In this document: in pieces, positions 1-5,479 of the stretch
Position numbering within the stretch: the first letter of the stretch is position 1
How the letters are laid out: the number at the start of each line of letters is the position of its first letter
Origin: Acidobacteriota bacterium
Lineage (GTDB): Bacteria; Acidobacteriota; Terriglobia; Terriglobales; Acidobacteriaceae
Direction of reading: 5' to 3'
Assembly (NCBI GenBank): GCA_003224995.1
Contig: QIAI01000381.1
Location: 1-5,570 of the forward strand
Length of the DNA stretch: 5,570 nt
Translations under genes and position numbers: made by a program
Notes under the pieces: generated by a model
What the model saw: only the letters and a program-made list of their open reading frames with translations
Database searches by the model: none
Told to the model about the DNA's origin: nothing

Positions 1-625
1 CGCTGAGATTCCACCTGCGAGCGAGGTGTTGTGCGCGAGTTTCGCCGGGAAGCTCGGCAAGTTGCCGAAGGTCCGCTGGATTATCCACATCGACGGCAAT
101 GCCGGGAAGGGAAAGCACTACGGAGGGTTGTCCGCTAGCCTGGGCTGCCGCAAGGTGCGGCTTGAAACTATCGTTTCCGAAGCGAAGAGAAAACAGCGCC
201 GCCGGACGGCGAAGGACTGCATTGGTTCCTCGCCCATCTCCCGCGGGTACCAGCACCGACCCGACCTCCGGTGCCGCATCCAGAATCGCCTGCATTTCCC
301 AGGCCTGAATCAGAGGAATATCCGCTGGAATCACCAACGTATCGAGCCCGCGCATTTCGCAGACTCGGGTCGCTATCTCGATCGCATCGGTCTCGCCCGA
401 GTTCTTGTGATCGGCGATGATCTCGAATCCATAGGTGCTAGCCAAGGACAAAGCAAAGGAATCGCAGCTCACAACCGCAACCTCCTGGCGCCCCTGCCAC
501 GAGGCTAGGACCTCAAGCACGTCGTGCAGCATGGCTTGCGCTAGTTCGGTCCGCGCGGGTTGATCCAGCACGGCCGCCAACCTTTGCTTGGCTTGCTTCA
601 GGTTCTTTACCGGAACGAGAATCAT
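1..625 (-). CDS. cofC: 2-phospho-L-lactate (or phosphoenolpyruvate) guanylyltransferase CofC, partial at left edge
   Basis: I translated this frame by hand on the minus strand: 208 codons from the ATG at 625-623, with no stop before the window edge. The family is about 210 residues long, so only a few C-terminal residues are probably missing. The N-terminus MILVPVKNLKQAKQRL is the nucleotidyltransferase signature of CofC/FbiD. Further matches are VIPADIPLI (about 98-106, metal and nucleotide site), GRGTNAVLRRP (131-141), FGNDSFKPH (149-157) and DVDNPADL (179-186). The enzyme uses GTP to activate 2-phospholactate, PEP or 3-phosphoglycerate, depending on the lineage, for coenzyme F420 synthesis. 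The acid it uses cannot be read with confidence from this sequence. Its ATG overlaps the cofD stop (ATGA), so it is probably translated by coupling. It is the last visible gene of a cofG-cofD-cofC operon. Confidence 0.93.
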   Translation of the reverse strand, partial: MILVPVKNLKQAKQRLAAVLDQPARTELAQAMLHDVLEVLASWQGRQEVAVVSCDSFALSLASTYGFEIIADHKNSGETDAIEIATRVCEMRGLDTLVIPADIPLIQAWEMQAILDAAPEVGSVLVPAGDGRGTNAVLRRPAALFSLRFGNDSFKPHLAAAQASGQPSVVLSLPGIAVDVDNPADLRQLAELPGETRAQHLARRWNLS

Positions 626-1575
626 GCGTGATCCGCCGCCGCTGCGCTTTGTCCGCGCACCGCGGAAAGTACCGCGCTGGCCAATTCCGCCTTGTCTTCC
701 ATGGTGCGCATCACGGTTTTCGCAACCTGCACACGCAGTCCCGACTTTCTCAGTTCGTCCGCGGCCTCTGTATCGCGCACGTCAACAATCAGCATATCCA
801 GGAAATCGTGGTAAGCCTGAGCTACGCCTGCGACTGATACGGGCAACCCTTGGGACGCCATCAGAATTCCGGCCGGGCCCGCAACTGCTTCCCCCGCAAC
901 AATCGGACTCACCGCCGCGATGCGTCCTCTTGTCTTGTGCAGTGCCTCACGCACGCCCGGCACAGCCAAAATCGGACCAATGCTCGTGATCGGATTGCTG
1001 GGCGCCAACAACACCACGTCGGCATTTACAATCGCATCAATCACGCCCGGGGCCGGCTCTGCGTCGGCCGCCCCCGCAAAGCGAATCGATTCCACCGGAT
1101 CCTGGTACCATCGCTGCACAAAATATTCCTCGAAACTCAACTCCCCCAGGGGAGTTCCCACCCGCGTTTCCACCCGCGAGTTGCTCATGGGCAGAATGCG
1201 CGCCTTAACCCCCAATTTGTCAGCGATCTCCGTGGTTACTTCCGAAAGCGTCTTGCCCTCGGCCAACAGCTTGGAACGAAGAATATGCACTGCCAGATCG
1301 CGATCTCCAGCGTGAAACCAGGTCGGCTGCCCCAATTGACCCATGTGCTGCAGGCAGAAAAAAGTGTCGCCCTTCACGCCCCAGCCCCGTTCCTTGCTCA
1401 ACATGCCCGACAGCACGTAGGTGATCGAATCGATGTCCGGAGAAACGTAGAGGCCCCACCATAAAAGATCGTCCCCGGTATTGACGATAATCGTGAGCTC
1501 TTCCGGAGCGATGACCTGCCGCAAACCGTCCACGAATTTCGCGCCACCGGTGCCGCCGGTCAGCACCGTGATCAT
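622..1575 (-). CDS. cofD: 2-phospho-L-lactate transferase CofD (FbiA-type)
   Basis: This 317-residue protein has the usual CofD/FbiA length. It transfers the phospho-C3 unit from the GDP-linked intermediate made by CofC onto Fo, giving F420-0, or dehydro-F420-0 if PEP is the precursor. Family motifs are clear: N-terminal GGTGGAKFVDGL (7-18), NTGDDLLWWGLYVSPDIDS (32-50, acidic metal-binding segment), GVKGDTFF (66-73), RILPMSN (126-132), LAPSNPITSIGPIL (190-203) and SPIVAGEAVAGPA (223-235). The ATG at 1575 is preceded by a good Shine-Dalgarno GGAGGG four bases upstream. It overlaps the cofG stop by ATGA, and its own stop overlaps the cofC start in the same way. This indicates one transcript with coupled translation. 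A 127-residue open frame overlapping its start (1220-1603) is an out-of-frame shadow. Confidence 0.96.
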   Translation of the reverse strand: MITVLTGGTGGAKFVDGLRQVIAPEELTIIVNTGDDLLWWGLYVSPDIDSITYVLSGMLSKERGWGVKGDTFFCLQHMGQLGQPTWFHAGDRDLAVHILRSKLLAEGKTLSEVTTEIADKLGVKARILPMSNSRVETRVGTPLGELSFEEYFVQRWYQDPVESIRFAGAADAEPAPGVIDAIVNADVVLLAPSNPITSIGPILAVPGVREALHKTRGRIAAVSPIVAGEAVAGPAGILMASQGLPVSVAGVAQAYHDFLDMLIVDVRDTEAADELRKSGLRVQVAKTVMRTMEDKAELASAVLSAVRGQSAAAADHA

Positions 1576-2768
1576 GCGGCCCTCCGCGCATAGCCATCCT
1601 CACCTGCGGCAGCCCGTACGCGATCTCGTAACAATCCCGGGCGCGCCAGCACTCTTGGCAAAAACTCCGGATACACCGGCAGCCGTGATTCCAATTGAAA
1701 TCCCCTGGCCTCGGTTCGCAGACGAAGTTGCTCCAAGTGTGGCCATGGCTTTTCCGGATTAATGAAATCCGGCGTCAGCGGCGACACTCCGCCCCAATCA
1801 TTAATGCCGGCTTCCAGCAATTCATCGTAGAAAGGAGCAGAAAGATTCGGCGGGGCTTGAACATTCATCCGCGGCATCAGCAAGCGTGCGATTGCCACGG
1901 TGCGCAGCATATCCCCCAATGTGGGCTCGGGCGAGTCCTGCATCGGAATTCCAGGCTTGGCCCGGAAGTTCTGCACGATTACTTCTTGAATGTGTCCATA
2001 CCGCTCGTGCATCTGCTGGATGGCCAGTAACGTGTCTACCCGATCCTCAATGCTTTCGCCAATGCCGATGAGCAGTCCCGTGGTGAACGGAACTCCCTGC
2101 TTGCCGGCTTCTTCGATGGTGCGCAAACGCCTCGCGGGTAATTTGTCGGGAGCGTTATCATGTGCCGCGTCAGGCTGTAGCAAGTTCGCGTTCGTGCTTT
2201 CGAGCATCAATCCCATGCTCGGCGAAACCGCTGCCAGCCGGCGAATCCACTCCGGACTCAGCAGTCCGGGATTCGGATGCGGCAGCAGAGTGCTCTCGCG
2301 CAACACTAATTCGCACATCGCCTCCAAATACTGTAGTGTCGAGCGGTAGCCTAAACGATGCAACGTCGCCCGCATCTCGGGAAATAGCAGCTCCGGCTTG
2401 TCGCCCAAGCTAAACAGCGCCTCGGTGCAGCCAAGCCTCTCGCCATTCCTGACCACTTCGAGCACTTCGTCCGGGGTCATCGTGTGCGCGCCCGCATCGC
2501 CCGGGTCCTTGCGAAACACGCAGTACCCGCAATAATCGCGGCACAGGTTGGTCAGGGGAATAAAAACTTTACGTGAGTAAGTGATAACGCCGGGTTTGAA
2601 TCTCTCTTTCGCGGTGCGTGCTGCGGAGAGGAGTTGGGGCAGCAGATAGTCATCGCATCGCAGCAGACCGCACGCAACTTCGCGCGTCAGCGAACGCCCG
2701 CTCTCGACCTCGGAAAGCGCCAGGGCCAGAGCACGCGACGACAACCTGTTTTCAGTGGCGGGGCTCAA
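1572..2768 (-). CDS. cofG: Fo synthase subunit 1 CofG (radical SAM)
   Basis: This radical SAM enzyme (EC 4.3.1.32) works with CofH to build 7,8-didemethyl-8-hydroxy-5-deazariboflavin (Fo), the F420 chromophore. The cluster motif CRDYCGYC gives C76, C80 and C83 (CX3CX2C) for the 4Fe-4S cluster. Other family blocks are FSLGDKPE (119-126), LLPHPNPGLLS (161-171), GLMLESTN (186-193), TTGLLIGIGE (229-238), QNFRAKPG (266-273) and APPNLS (305-310). At 398 residues it is the stand-alone CofG half, not the roughly 850-residue fused FbiC. CofH must therefore be encoded outside the window. The longest reading starts at a TTG (2768-2766), with an in-frame TGA three codons upstream. The Shine-Dalgarno there is weak, and a second TTG at codon 9 is possible. 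First gene of the cofGDC operon, divergent from the flavin reductase gene. Confidence 0.95.
   Translation of the reverse strand: MSPATENRLSSRALALALSEVESGRSLTREVACGLLRCDDYLLPQLLSAARTAKERFKPGVITYSRKVFIPLTNLCRDYCGYCVFRKDPGDAGAHTMTPDEVLEVVRNGERLGCTEALFSLGDKPELLFPEMRATLHRLGYRSTLQYLEAMCELVLRESTLLPHPNPGLLSPEWIRRLAAVSPSMGLMLESTNANLLQPDAAHDNAPDKLPARRLRTIEEAGKQGVPFTTGLLIGIGESIEDRVDTLLAIQQMHERYGHIQEVIVQNFRAKPGIPMQDSPEPTLGDMLRTVAIARLLMPRMNVQAPPNLSAPFYDELLEAGINDWGGVSPLTPDFINPEKPWPHLEQLRLRTEARGFQLESRLPVYPEFLPRVLARPGLLRDRVRAAAGEDGYARRAA
1580..1585 (-). promoter_or_regulatory. Ribosome binding site of cofD
   Basis: On the minus strand GGAGGG lies four bases before the cofD ATG, inside the last codons of cofG. 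It supports the ATG at 1575 over other starts. It shows that cofD has its own strong ribosome entry in addition to the ATGA overlap with cofG. Confidence 0.7.
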
Positions 2769-2824
2769 GATGCGTCATATCCCAACGTCTGGTCGACTCA
2801 CCCCGAATAAGCCCGGGTAGCTCG

Positions 2825-2830
2825 ATAATA
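2825..2830 (-). promoter_or_regulatory. Possible -10 element for the cofGDC operon
   Basis: TATTAT on the minus strand (one mismatch to TATAAT) lies about 56 bases before the cofG TTG start, in the 233-bp divergent gap. No convincing -35 hexamer sits 16-18 bases upstream (GCCGCT at 17). It is a candidate only. The same gap (2769-3001) must also carry the promoter of the flavin reductase gene, which I could not place. The gap also holds a perfect palindrome CCGCCGGCGG at 2916-2925 and a 6-bp hairpin at 2930-2946 (GACGGC/GCCGTC). Confidence 0.25.
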
Positions 2831-3001
2831 CATGAAAGCTCGAGCGGAGCGGCCTTAGGCACCGGATCCAAGAAGGCTCGATCCGTCTGGAGCTGGCCCG
2901 TGTTGTGTCTCGATTCCGCCGGCGGTCGCGACGGCTTCTCGCCGTCCTCAGCATGCTTCGCCGTGTTACCTTATCCCGTCGGCTCACCTTTGCCCCGCAC
3001 T

Positions 3002-3499
3002 ATGCCCGTCAGCCAGGCAGATTTCCGCAAAACGCTCGGCAGCTTCGCCACCGGCATCACGGTGATCACACTGGACTCGGAGAACGAGGTTCATGGCATG
3101 ACGGCCAATGCCTTCACTTCGGTATCGCTCAATCCGATGCTCGTGCTGGTATGCGTCGATCAGCGTGCCCGAACCCACGCCCATCTGCACGCCAAAAAAC
3201 GTTTCGGGGTGAATGTTCTTGCGGAAGATCAAAAGGCGATTTCGGAATACTACGCGCGTCCAACCCGCACCCATGATCGTGCCGCAGAAGAAGCTGGCGC
3301 TATCTTCGAGCGCACCGCCCATGGAACTCCCGTACTGCGGGGCGCGCTCGCCTACCTCGAATGCCGGCTGCACAGCGCTCAGGATGCCGGCGACCACACC
3401 ATCTTCATCGCCGAAGTCGAAGAAGTGGTCGTGCGCGAAGGCGACCCGCTGCTCTTTTTTCAGAGTCAATACCGCAAGATCGGTCCGCCTTCCAGTTAG
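3002..3499 (+). CDS. Flavin reductase-like, FMN-binding split-barrel protein
   Basis: This 165-residue protein belongs to the flavin reductase-like family (HpaC/RutF/DIM6 type). That family binds FMN or FAD on a split beta-barrel and typically reduces free flavin with NAD(P)H for a partner monooxygenase. Diagnostic segments are FRKTLGSFATGITVIT (8-23), GMTANAFTSVSLNP (32-45, flavin phosphate and isoalloxazine contacts) and GDHTIFIAEVE (130-140). The open frame extends 128 codons further upstream, but that part lies antisense to the cofG start and has no family similarity. I therefore start at the ATG at 3002, where the conserved domain begins. No Shine-Dalgarno is visible before it, so a leaderless message or the in-frame TTG four codons earlier are alternatives. 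The specific substrate is unknown. Its place next to F420 genes hints at, but does not show, a deazaflavin link. Confidence 0.88.
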   Translation: MPVSQADFRKTLGSFATGITVITLDSENEVHGMTANAFTSVSLNPMLVLVCVDQRARTHAHLHAKKRFGVNVLAEDQKAISEYYARPTRTHDRAAEEAGAIFERTAHGTPVLRGALAYLECRLHSAQDAGDHTIFIAEVEEVVVREGDPLLFFQSQYRKIGPPSS

Positions 3500-3563
3500 C
3501 CCGCGCCATAGTGAATGGAGGGGCAGAGTGTCGGAAGTTCAAGCCCGCAGCGTGCAGCGCACC

Positions 3564-4011
3564 TCAGCCCACTGTCGTCGCCTCGTTAGGAATCCGTGCC
3601 GCTAACTCCGGTTCGCGCACCAGATGTCCAATTCCCACGTATTTTCCGCTGACTCGCGCCCAGCGCGCACTATGCTCTCGCACATCCACGTGCAGAAAGC
3701 CGCCATCATAGACTCCGATTCCACCCTCCGCAAAACTCTGGCACCGCCAGAGCAAGTTCATACATGCGCTGCAGCGACACCCCGGGCAGCGCCACATCGG
3801 CTGCCAGGCCACGGACATGCTCGCTCTGCGGCACTCCTCCTACCTCCTGATTGTGTCGCTCACATCGATATCCCGCATGGACCACTACGGGCGTTCCAGC
3901 CAGATCCCTTAGCCGCTCCAATCCGTCCAAGAGTCGAGAGTTGATTTGCAAACGACCACAACAGCGGCACTGCAACTCGCTCCGCGAAAAATGCGCACTC
4001 AAATCCCCCAT
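3564..4011 (-). pseudogene. M15-type D-Ala-D-Ala carboxypeptidase-like gene split by a one-base frameshift
   Basis: Two overlapping minus-strand frames together encode one Peptidase_M15_3-like protein of about 148 residues. The first frame (4011-3706, 101 residues) begins MGDLSAHFSRSELQC and carries HAGYRC and SEHVRGLAADV, giving zinc ligands H65 and D72. After VPEF (residue 93) it changes to an unrelated eight-residue tail (CGGWNRSL) and stops. The second frame (read to the stop at 3564) continues the family with AEGGIGVYDGG and FLHVDVR, whose His is the expected third zinc ligand. Removing one T from the TTTT run (A4 at 3732-3735 on the plus strand) joins them. Family members cleave peptidoglycan peptides at D-Ala or are endolysin/VanY-like. 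The ATG at 4011 has a purine-rich Shine-Dalgarno, AGAGGG. As written, the product would lack a complete zinc site. The cause could be a real inactivating indel, a sequencing or assembly error in a short homopolymer, or, less likely, +1 recoding. Confidence 0.82.
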
Positions 4012-4014
4012 CTA

Positions 4015-4038
4015 TCCCTCTCCCATGCGGCAATTATT
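4015..4038 (-). promoter_or_regulatory. Ribosome binding site and possible -10 element of the M15 peptidase gene
   Basis: On the minus strand AGAGGG (about 4016-4021) precedes the ATG at 4011 by a few bases and supports that start. AATAAT (4038-4033) lies about 21 bases before the ATG in an AT-rich patch (roughly 4028-4066) and resembles a -10 box with one mismatch. No good -35 is visible. The -10 part is weak. Confidence 0.35.
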
Positions 4039-4054
4039 GTTCTAAGTAGATTAG

Positions 4055-4186
4055 CTAATAGCGAATAACAGCAAAAGGCAGCTTGACCACCTTCAACGTG
4101 CGCTCCGTCACATGCCGATGTTTGGTCGAGCCCGGAATCCGAACCCGGAACCCCACAAACTTGTCACTATTTGGCCTTCTGCGCAT
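4055..4186 (-). CDS. Possible 43-residue basic small protein, unrecognised
   Basis: A minus-strand ATG at 4186-4184 opens 43 codons ending at TAG (4057-4055). The product starts MRRRPNSDKF, has the middle segment RVRIPGSTKHRHVTE, ends KVVKLPFAVIRY, and is strongly basic. An AAGGAG lies upstream but about 14 bases from the ATG, too far to be a normal Shine-Dalgarno. It sits antisense to the msrB upstream region and just upstream of the M15 gene on the same strand. I do not recognise a family. A 43-codon frame can arise by chance at this GC content, so this is a weak candidate. Confidence 0.13.
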   Translation of the reverse strand: MRRRPNSDKFVGFRVRIPGSTKHRHVTERTLKVVKLPFAVIRY

Positions 4187-4190
4187 CTTA

Positions 4191-4196
4191 TATAGT
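4191..4196 (+). promoter_or_regulatory. Possible -10 element of msrB
   Basis: TATAGT, within TTATATAGT, lies about 30 bases before the msrB ATG. It is the most promoter-like AT-rich box in the gap. A TTGTCA at 4161-4166 resembles a -35 box but is 24 bases away, which is too far. A degenerate match, TTTGGC, is closer at about 15. The start is supported loosely by AAAGGG at 4213-4218, somewhat far from the ATG. Confidence 0.3.
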
Positions 4197-4226
4197 GCAC
4201 TCCTTTTCAGAGAAAGGGCCAGATTC

Positions 4227-4667
4227 ATGAGCGATAAAGTTGCTGATCAGCGCAAAGTGACGAAGTCTGACGCCGAATGGAAAACTCAATTGACGCCTGA
4301 GCAGTACCAAGTGACTCGCCAAGCGGGCACGGAAGGTGCGTTCACCGGAAAATACTGGAAGACGAAGGAACCTGGTACCTACCAGTGTGTAGGTTGCGGG
4401 ACTCCACTGTTCAAATCAGAAACCAAATTTGATTCCGGTACCGGTTGGCCGAGTTTTTGGGCGCCGATTGATCCGGCCAATGTAGAAGAGCACGTTGACG
4501 ATAGCTATGGGATGCGCCGGGTCGAGGCTCGCTGCGCGCATTGTGGCGCTCACCTCGGCCACGTGTTTGAAGATGGTCCCGCACCCACAGGGTTGCGTTA
4601 CTGCATGAATTCGGCGGCGCTCGATTTGAAGCCTGCAGCCGAGCAGGACCCCTCCCAAAAGAAATAG
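4227..4667 (+). CDS. msrB: Peptide-methionine (R)-S-oxide reductase MsrB
   Basis: This 146-residue protein has the full MsrB domain. It reduces methionine-R-sulfoxide in oxidised proteins, usually recycled by thioredoxin, in the cytoplasm unless exported. No signal peptide is seen from this start. Zinc-binding pairs are CVGC (C54, C57) and CAHC (C103, C106). Substrate-pocket motifs are FDSGTGWPSFW (68-78) and GHVFEDGPAPTG (111-122). The catalytic cysteine is C126 in RYCMNSAAL, where RYCINS or RYCVNS is more usual. These five are the only cysteines, so there is no separate resolving cysteine. The sulfenic acid is presumably reduced directly. The open frame extends 48 codons upstream (to 4083), but the conserved protein begins after the ATG at 4227. 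The gene stands alone: divergent from the M15 gene and convergent with the bactofilin gene. Confidence 0.95.
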   Translation: MSDKVADQRKVTKSDAEWKTQLTPEQYQVTRQAGTEGAFTGKYWKTKEPGTYQCVGCGTPLFKSETKFDSGTGWPSFWAPIDPANVEEHVDDSYGMRRVEARCAHCGAHLGHVFEDGPAPTGLRYCMNSAALDLKPAAEQDPSQKK

Positions 4668-4690
4668 GACAGCTGCGACGCAGCTGTCCT
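4666..4690. terminator. Perfect 11-bp hairpin at the msrB stop, likely bidirectional terminator
   Basis: AGGACAGCTGC, loop GAC, then GCAGCTGTCCT form an 11-bp perfect stem with a 3-base loop. The left arm begins inside the msrB TAG. On the plus strand it is followed by AAATAGCG, with no U-run. On the minus strand it is followed by ATTTCTTTT, a moderate U-tract, so as an intrinsic terminator it fits minus-strand transcripts from bactofilin better. It may still stabilise or end the msrB message. Confidence 0.55.
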
Positions 4691-4697
4691 AAATAGC

Positions 4698-4789
4698 GAC
4701 GGCGTTCCGTCGGTGGCCCACTCGCGGCGACCGAACAAAGCCGAAACCTACTTCCAGGTTGTAGTGTCCTCTGCCGCAAATTCGCGGCA
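4698..4789. other. Cluster of small hairpins in the msrB-bactofilin convergent gap
   Basis: Three short inverted repeats follow the terminator-like stem. They are GACGG/CCGTC around CGTT (4698-4711), AACCT/AGGTT around ACTTCC (near 4745-4760), and TGCCGC/GCGGCA around AAATTC (4772-4789). None has a U-tract, and no protein-coding frame is supported here. They may be transcript-end structures or decayed repeats. Confidence 0.3.
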
Positions 4790-4795
4790 TAAGTC

Positions 4796-4841
4796 TGTCA
4801 TCCCGACCGGAGCGAAGCGGAGTGGAGGGACCTTGTGTTTT
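4796..4841. repeat. Dispersed intergenic repeat-like element (TGTCATCC...GGACCT type)
   Basis: The segment starting TGTCATCCCGACCGGAGCGA and ending GAGGGACCTTGTGTTTT resembles short intergenic repeats of the form TGTCATCCTGAGCGAAGCG...GAAGGACCT. I recall these in many copies in Acidobacteriota and some other phyla. It has imperfect dyad symmetry (TCCC near one end, GGGA near the other, and internal CGGAG units). Only one copy is in the window, so its repeat nature rests on recollection, not on a comparison made here. Confidence 0.45.
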
Positions 4842-4899
4842 CAAGACTAGTTCTCTTCACTCAGGATTTTCTTATGCTACTTATTTCTGGGACATCACT

Positions 4900-5400
4900 C
4901 TACGCGGAGGCGGCGGCAGCCTTCGGAGCCTCGCTAACTGTCGGCTTCGAAATTTCCGCTTGTTTCTGCTGGCCCTGCTTACCCTTCTGCTCGGTGGCGG
5001 CCTGCACTTGCACGCTGCCCTTCAGGATGGCGCCATCTTCCACGCTGATGCGCTGCACCACGACGTCTCCCGTGACCGAACCCTCGCTGCGAATATCCAG
5101 TCGATCGCTGCAGATGATGTTGCCCTGCACCTTGCCCATGATCACGACCTCGCGGGCATTCACGTCCGCGGTCACGATGCCATTGCGACCGACGGTAACG
5201 CGGTGTTCCGGAATGTTGACCGTGCCTTCAATCCGTCCATCGACGAAAAGCGATTCTGCCCCGCTGATTTCGCCCTTGATGACCAGCGAGCGGCCAATCG
5301 TAGCTTGTTCCATTGGAGCGCTCGAACTCTTCACGGGCGCATAGGTATTTGCATTAGACGCGGTGGGCGCCGAATTCTTGTTTTCTGGTGGCTGCAGCAT
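4900..5400 (-). CDS. Bactofilin family cytoskeletal protein
   Basis: This 166-residue protein has a central bactofilin (DUF583, PF04519) beta-helix domain at about residues 34-132. The domain opens ATIGRSLVIKGEISGAESL, continues VDGRIEGTVNIPEHRVTVG with repeated G-x-I/V-x-A/G-x-V turns, and ends VEDGAILKGSVQV. Flanking tails are low complexity: an N-terminal Pro/Asn/Ser-rich tail (1-33) and a C-terminal Gln/Lys/Ala-rich tail (133-166), as is usual in the family. Bactofilins polymerise without nucleotide into filaments. They scaffold cell-wall enzymes, stalks or polarity proteins, often at the membrane. I start at the ATG at 5400, with GGAAGG and GGAAA purine runs upstream. The frame stays open to an ATG at 5493, but those 31 extra residues look unlike the family. 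The nearby M15-type peptidase gene is suggestive, since bactofilins elsewhere associate with M23 peptidases, but it is not adjacent or co-directionally close. Confidence 0.9.
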   Translation of the reverse strand: MLQPPENKNSAPTASNANTYAPVKSSSAPMEQATIGRSLVIKGEISGAESLFVDGRIEGTVNIPEHRVTVGRNGIVTADVNAREVVIMGKVQGNIICSDRLDIRSEGSVTGDVVVQRISVEDGAILKGSVQVQAATEQKGKQGQQKQAEISKPTVSEAPKAAAASA

Positions 5401-5464
5401 GGATTTCCGACCTTCCTTGATTTCCGCCCGTGCTCCCCGGAGCCTCGGTATTTGCGGCGGGTCT

Positions 5465-5479
5465 ATGGCCATTGGCCAT
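5465..5479. promoter_or_regulatory. Perfect 15-bp inverted repeat upstream of the bactofilin gene
   Basis: ATGGCCATTGGCCAT is a perfect 7-bp inverted repeat around a single T, about 65 bases before the bactofilin ATG. Its position fits an operator or a small cruciform, but no regulator is known and no -35/-10 pair could be placed with confidence. A second hairpin, CAGGTT/AACCTG with a 7-base loop, lies at 5510-5528. The remaining sequence from 5401 to 5570 shows no supported gene. Confidence 0.3.

Noticed and set aside
26..508. 160-codon plus-strand open frame at the left edge
   Set aside because: It is the antisense shadow of cofC, whose minus-strand translation carries all family motifs.
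850..1464. 204-codon plus-strand open frame inside cofD
   Set aside because: It is an antisense shadow. The composition is Arg/His-rich with no recognisable domain, while the opposite strand encodes a clear CofD.
2811..2892. tRNA-like stretch starting GCCCGGGTAGCTC with a T-arm-like GGCTCGATCC
   Set aside because: No complementary 3' acceptor strand to GCCCGGG follows at the right distance, and no anticodon stem forms.
2618..3001. 128-codon upstream extension of the flavin reductase frame
   Set aside because: It lies antisense to the cofG 5' end and shows no family resemblance. The conserved domain starts right after the ATG at 3002.
3500..3563. Terminator between the convergent flavin reductase and M15 genes
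   Set aside because: Only short imperfect GC-rich repeats (GCAGCGTGCAGCGC) are present, with no stable stem followed by a U-tract.
4130..4155. T-arm-like CCGGGTTCGGATTCCGG on the minus strand followed by ACCA
   Set aside because: The invariant G53-C61 pair is missing, the acceptor strand has no 5' partner about 60 bases upstream, and no D or anticodon arm is visible.
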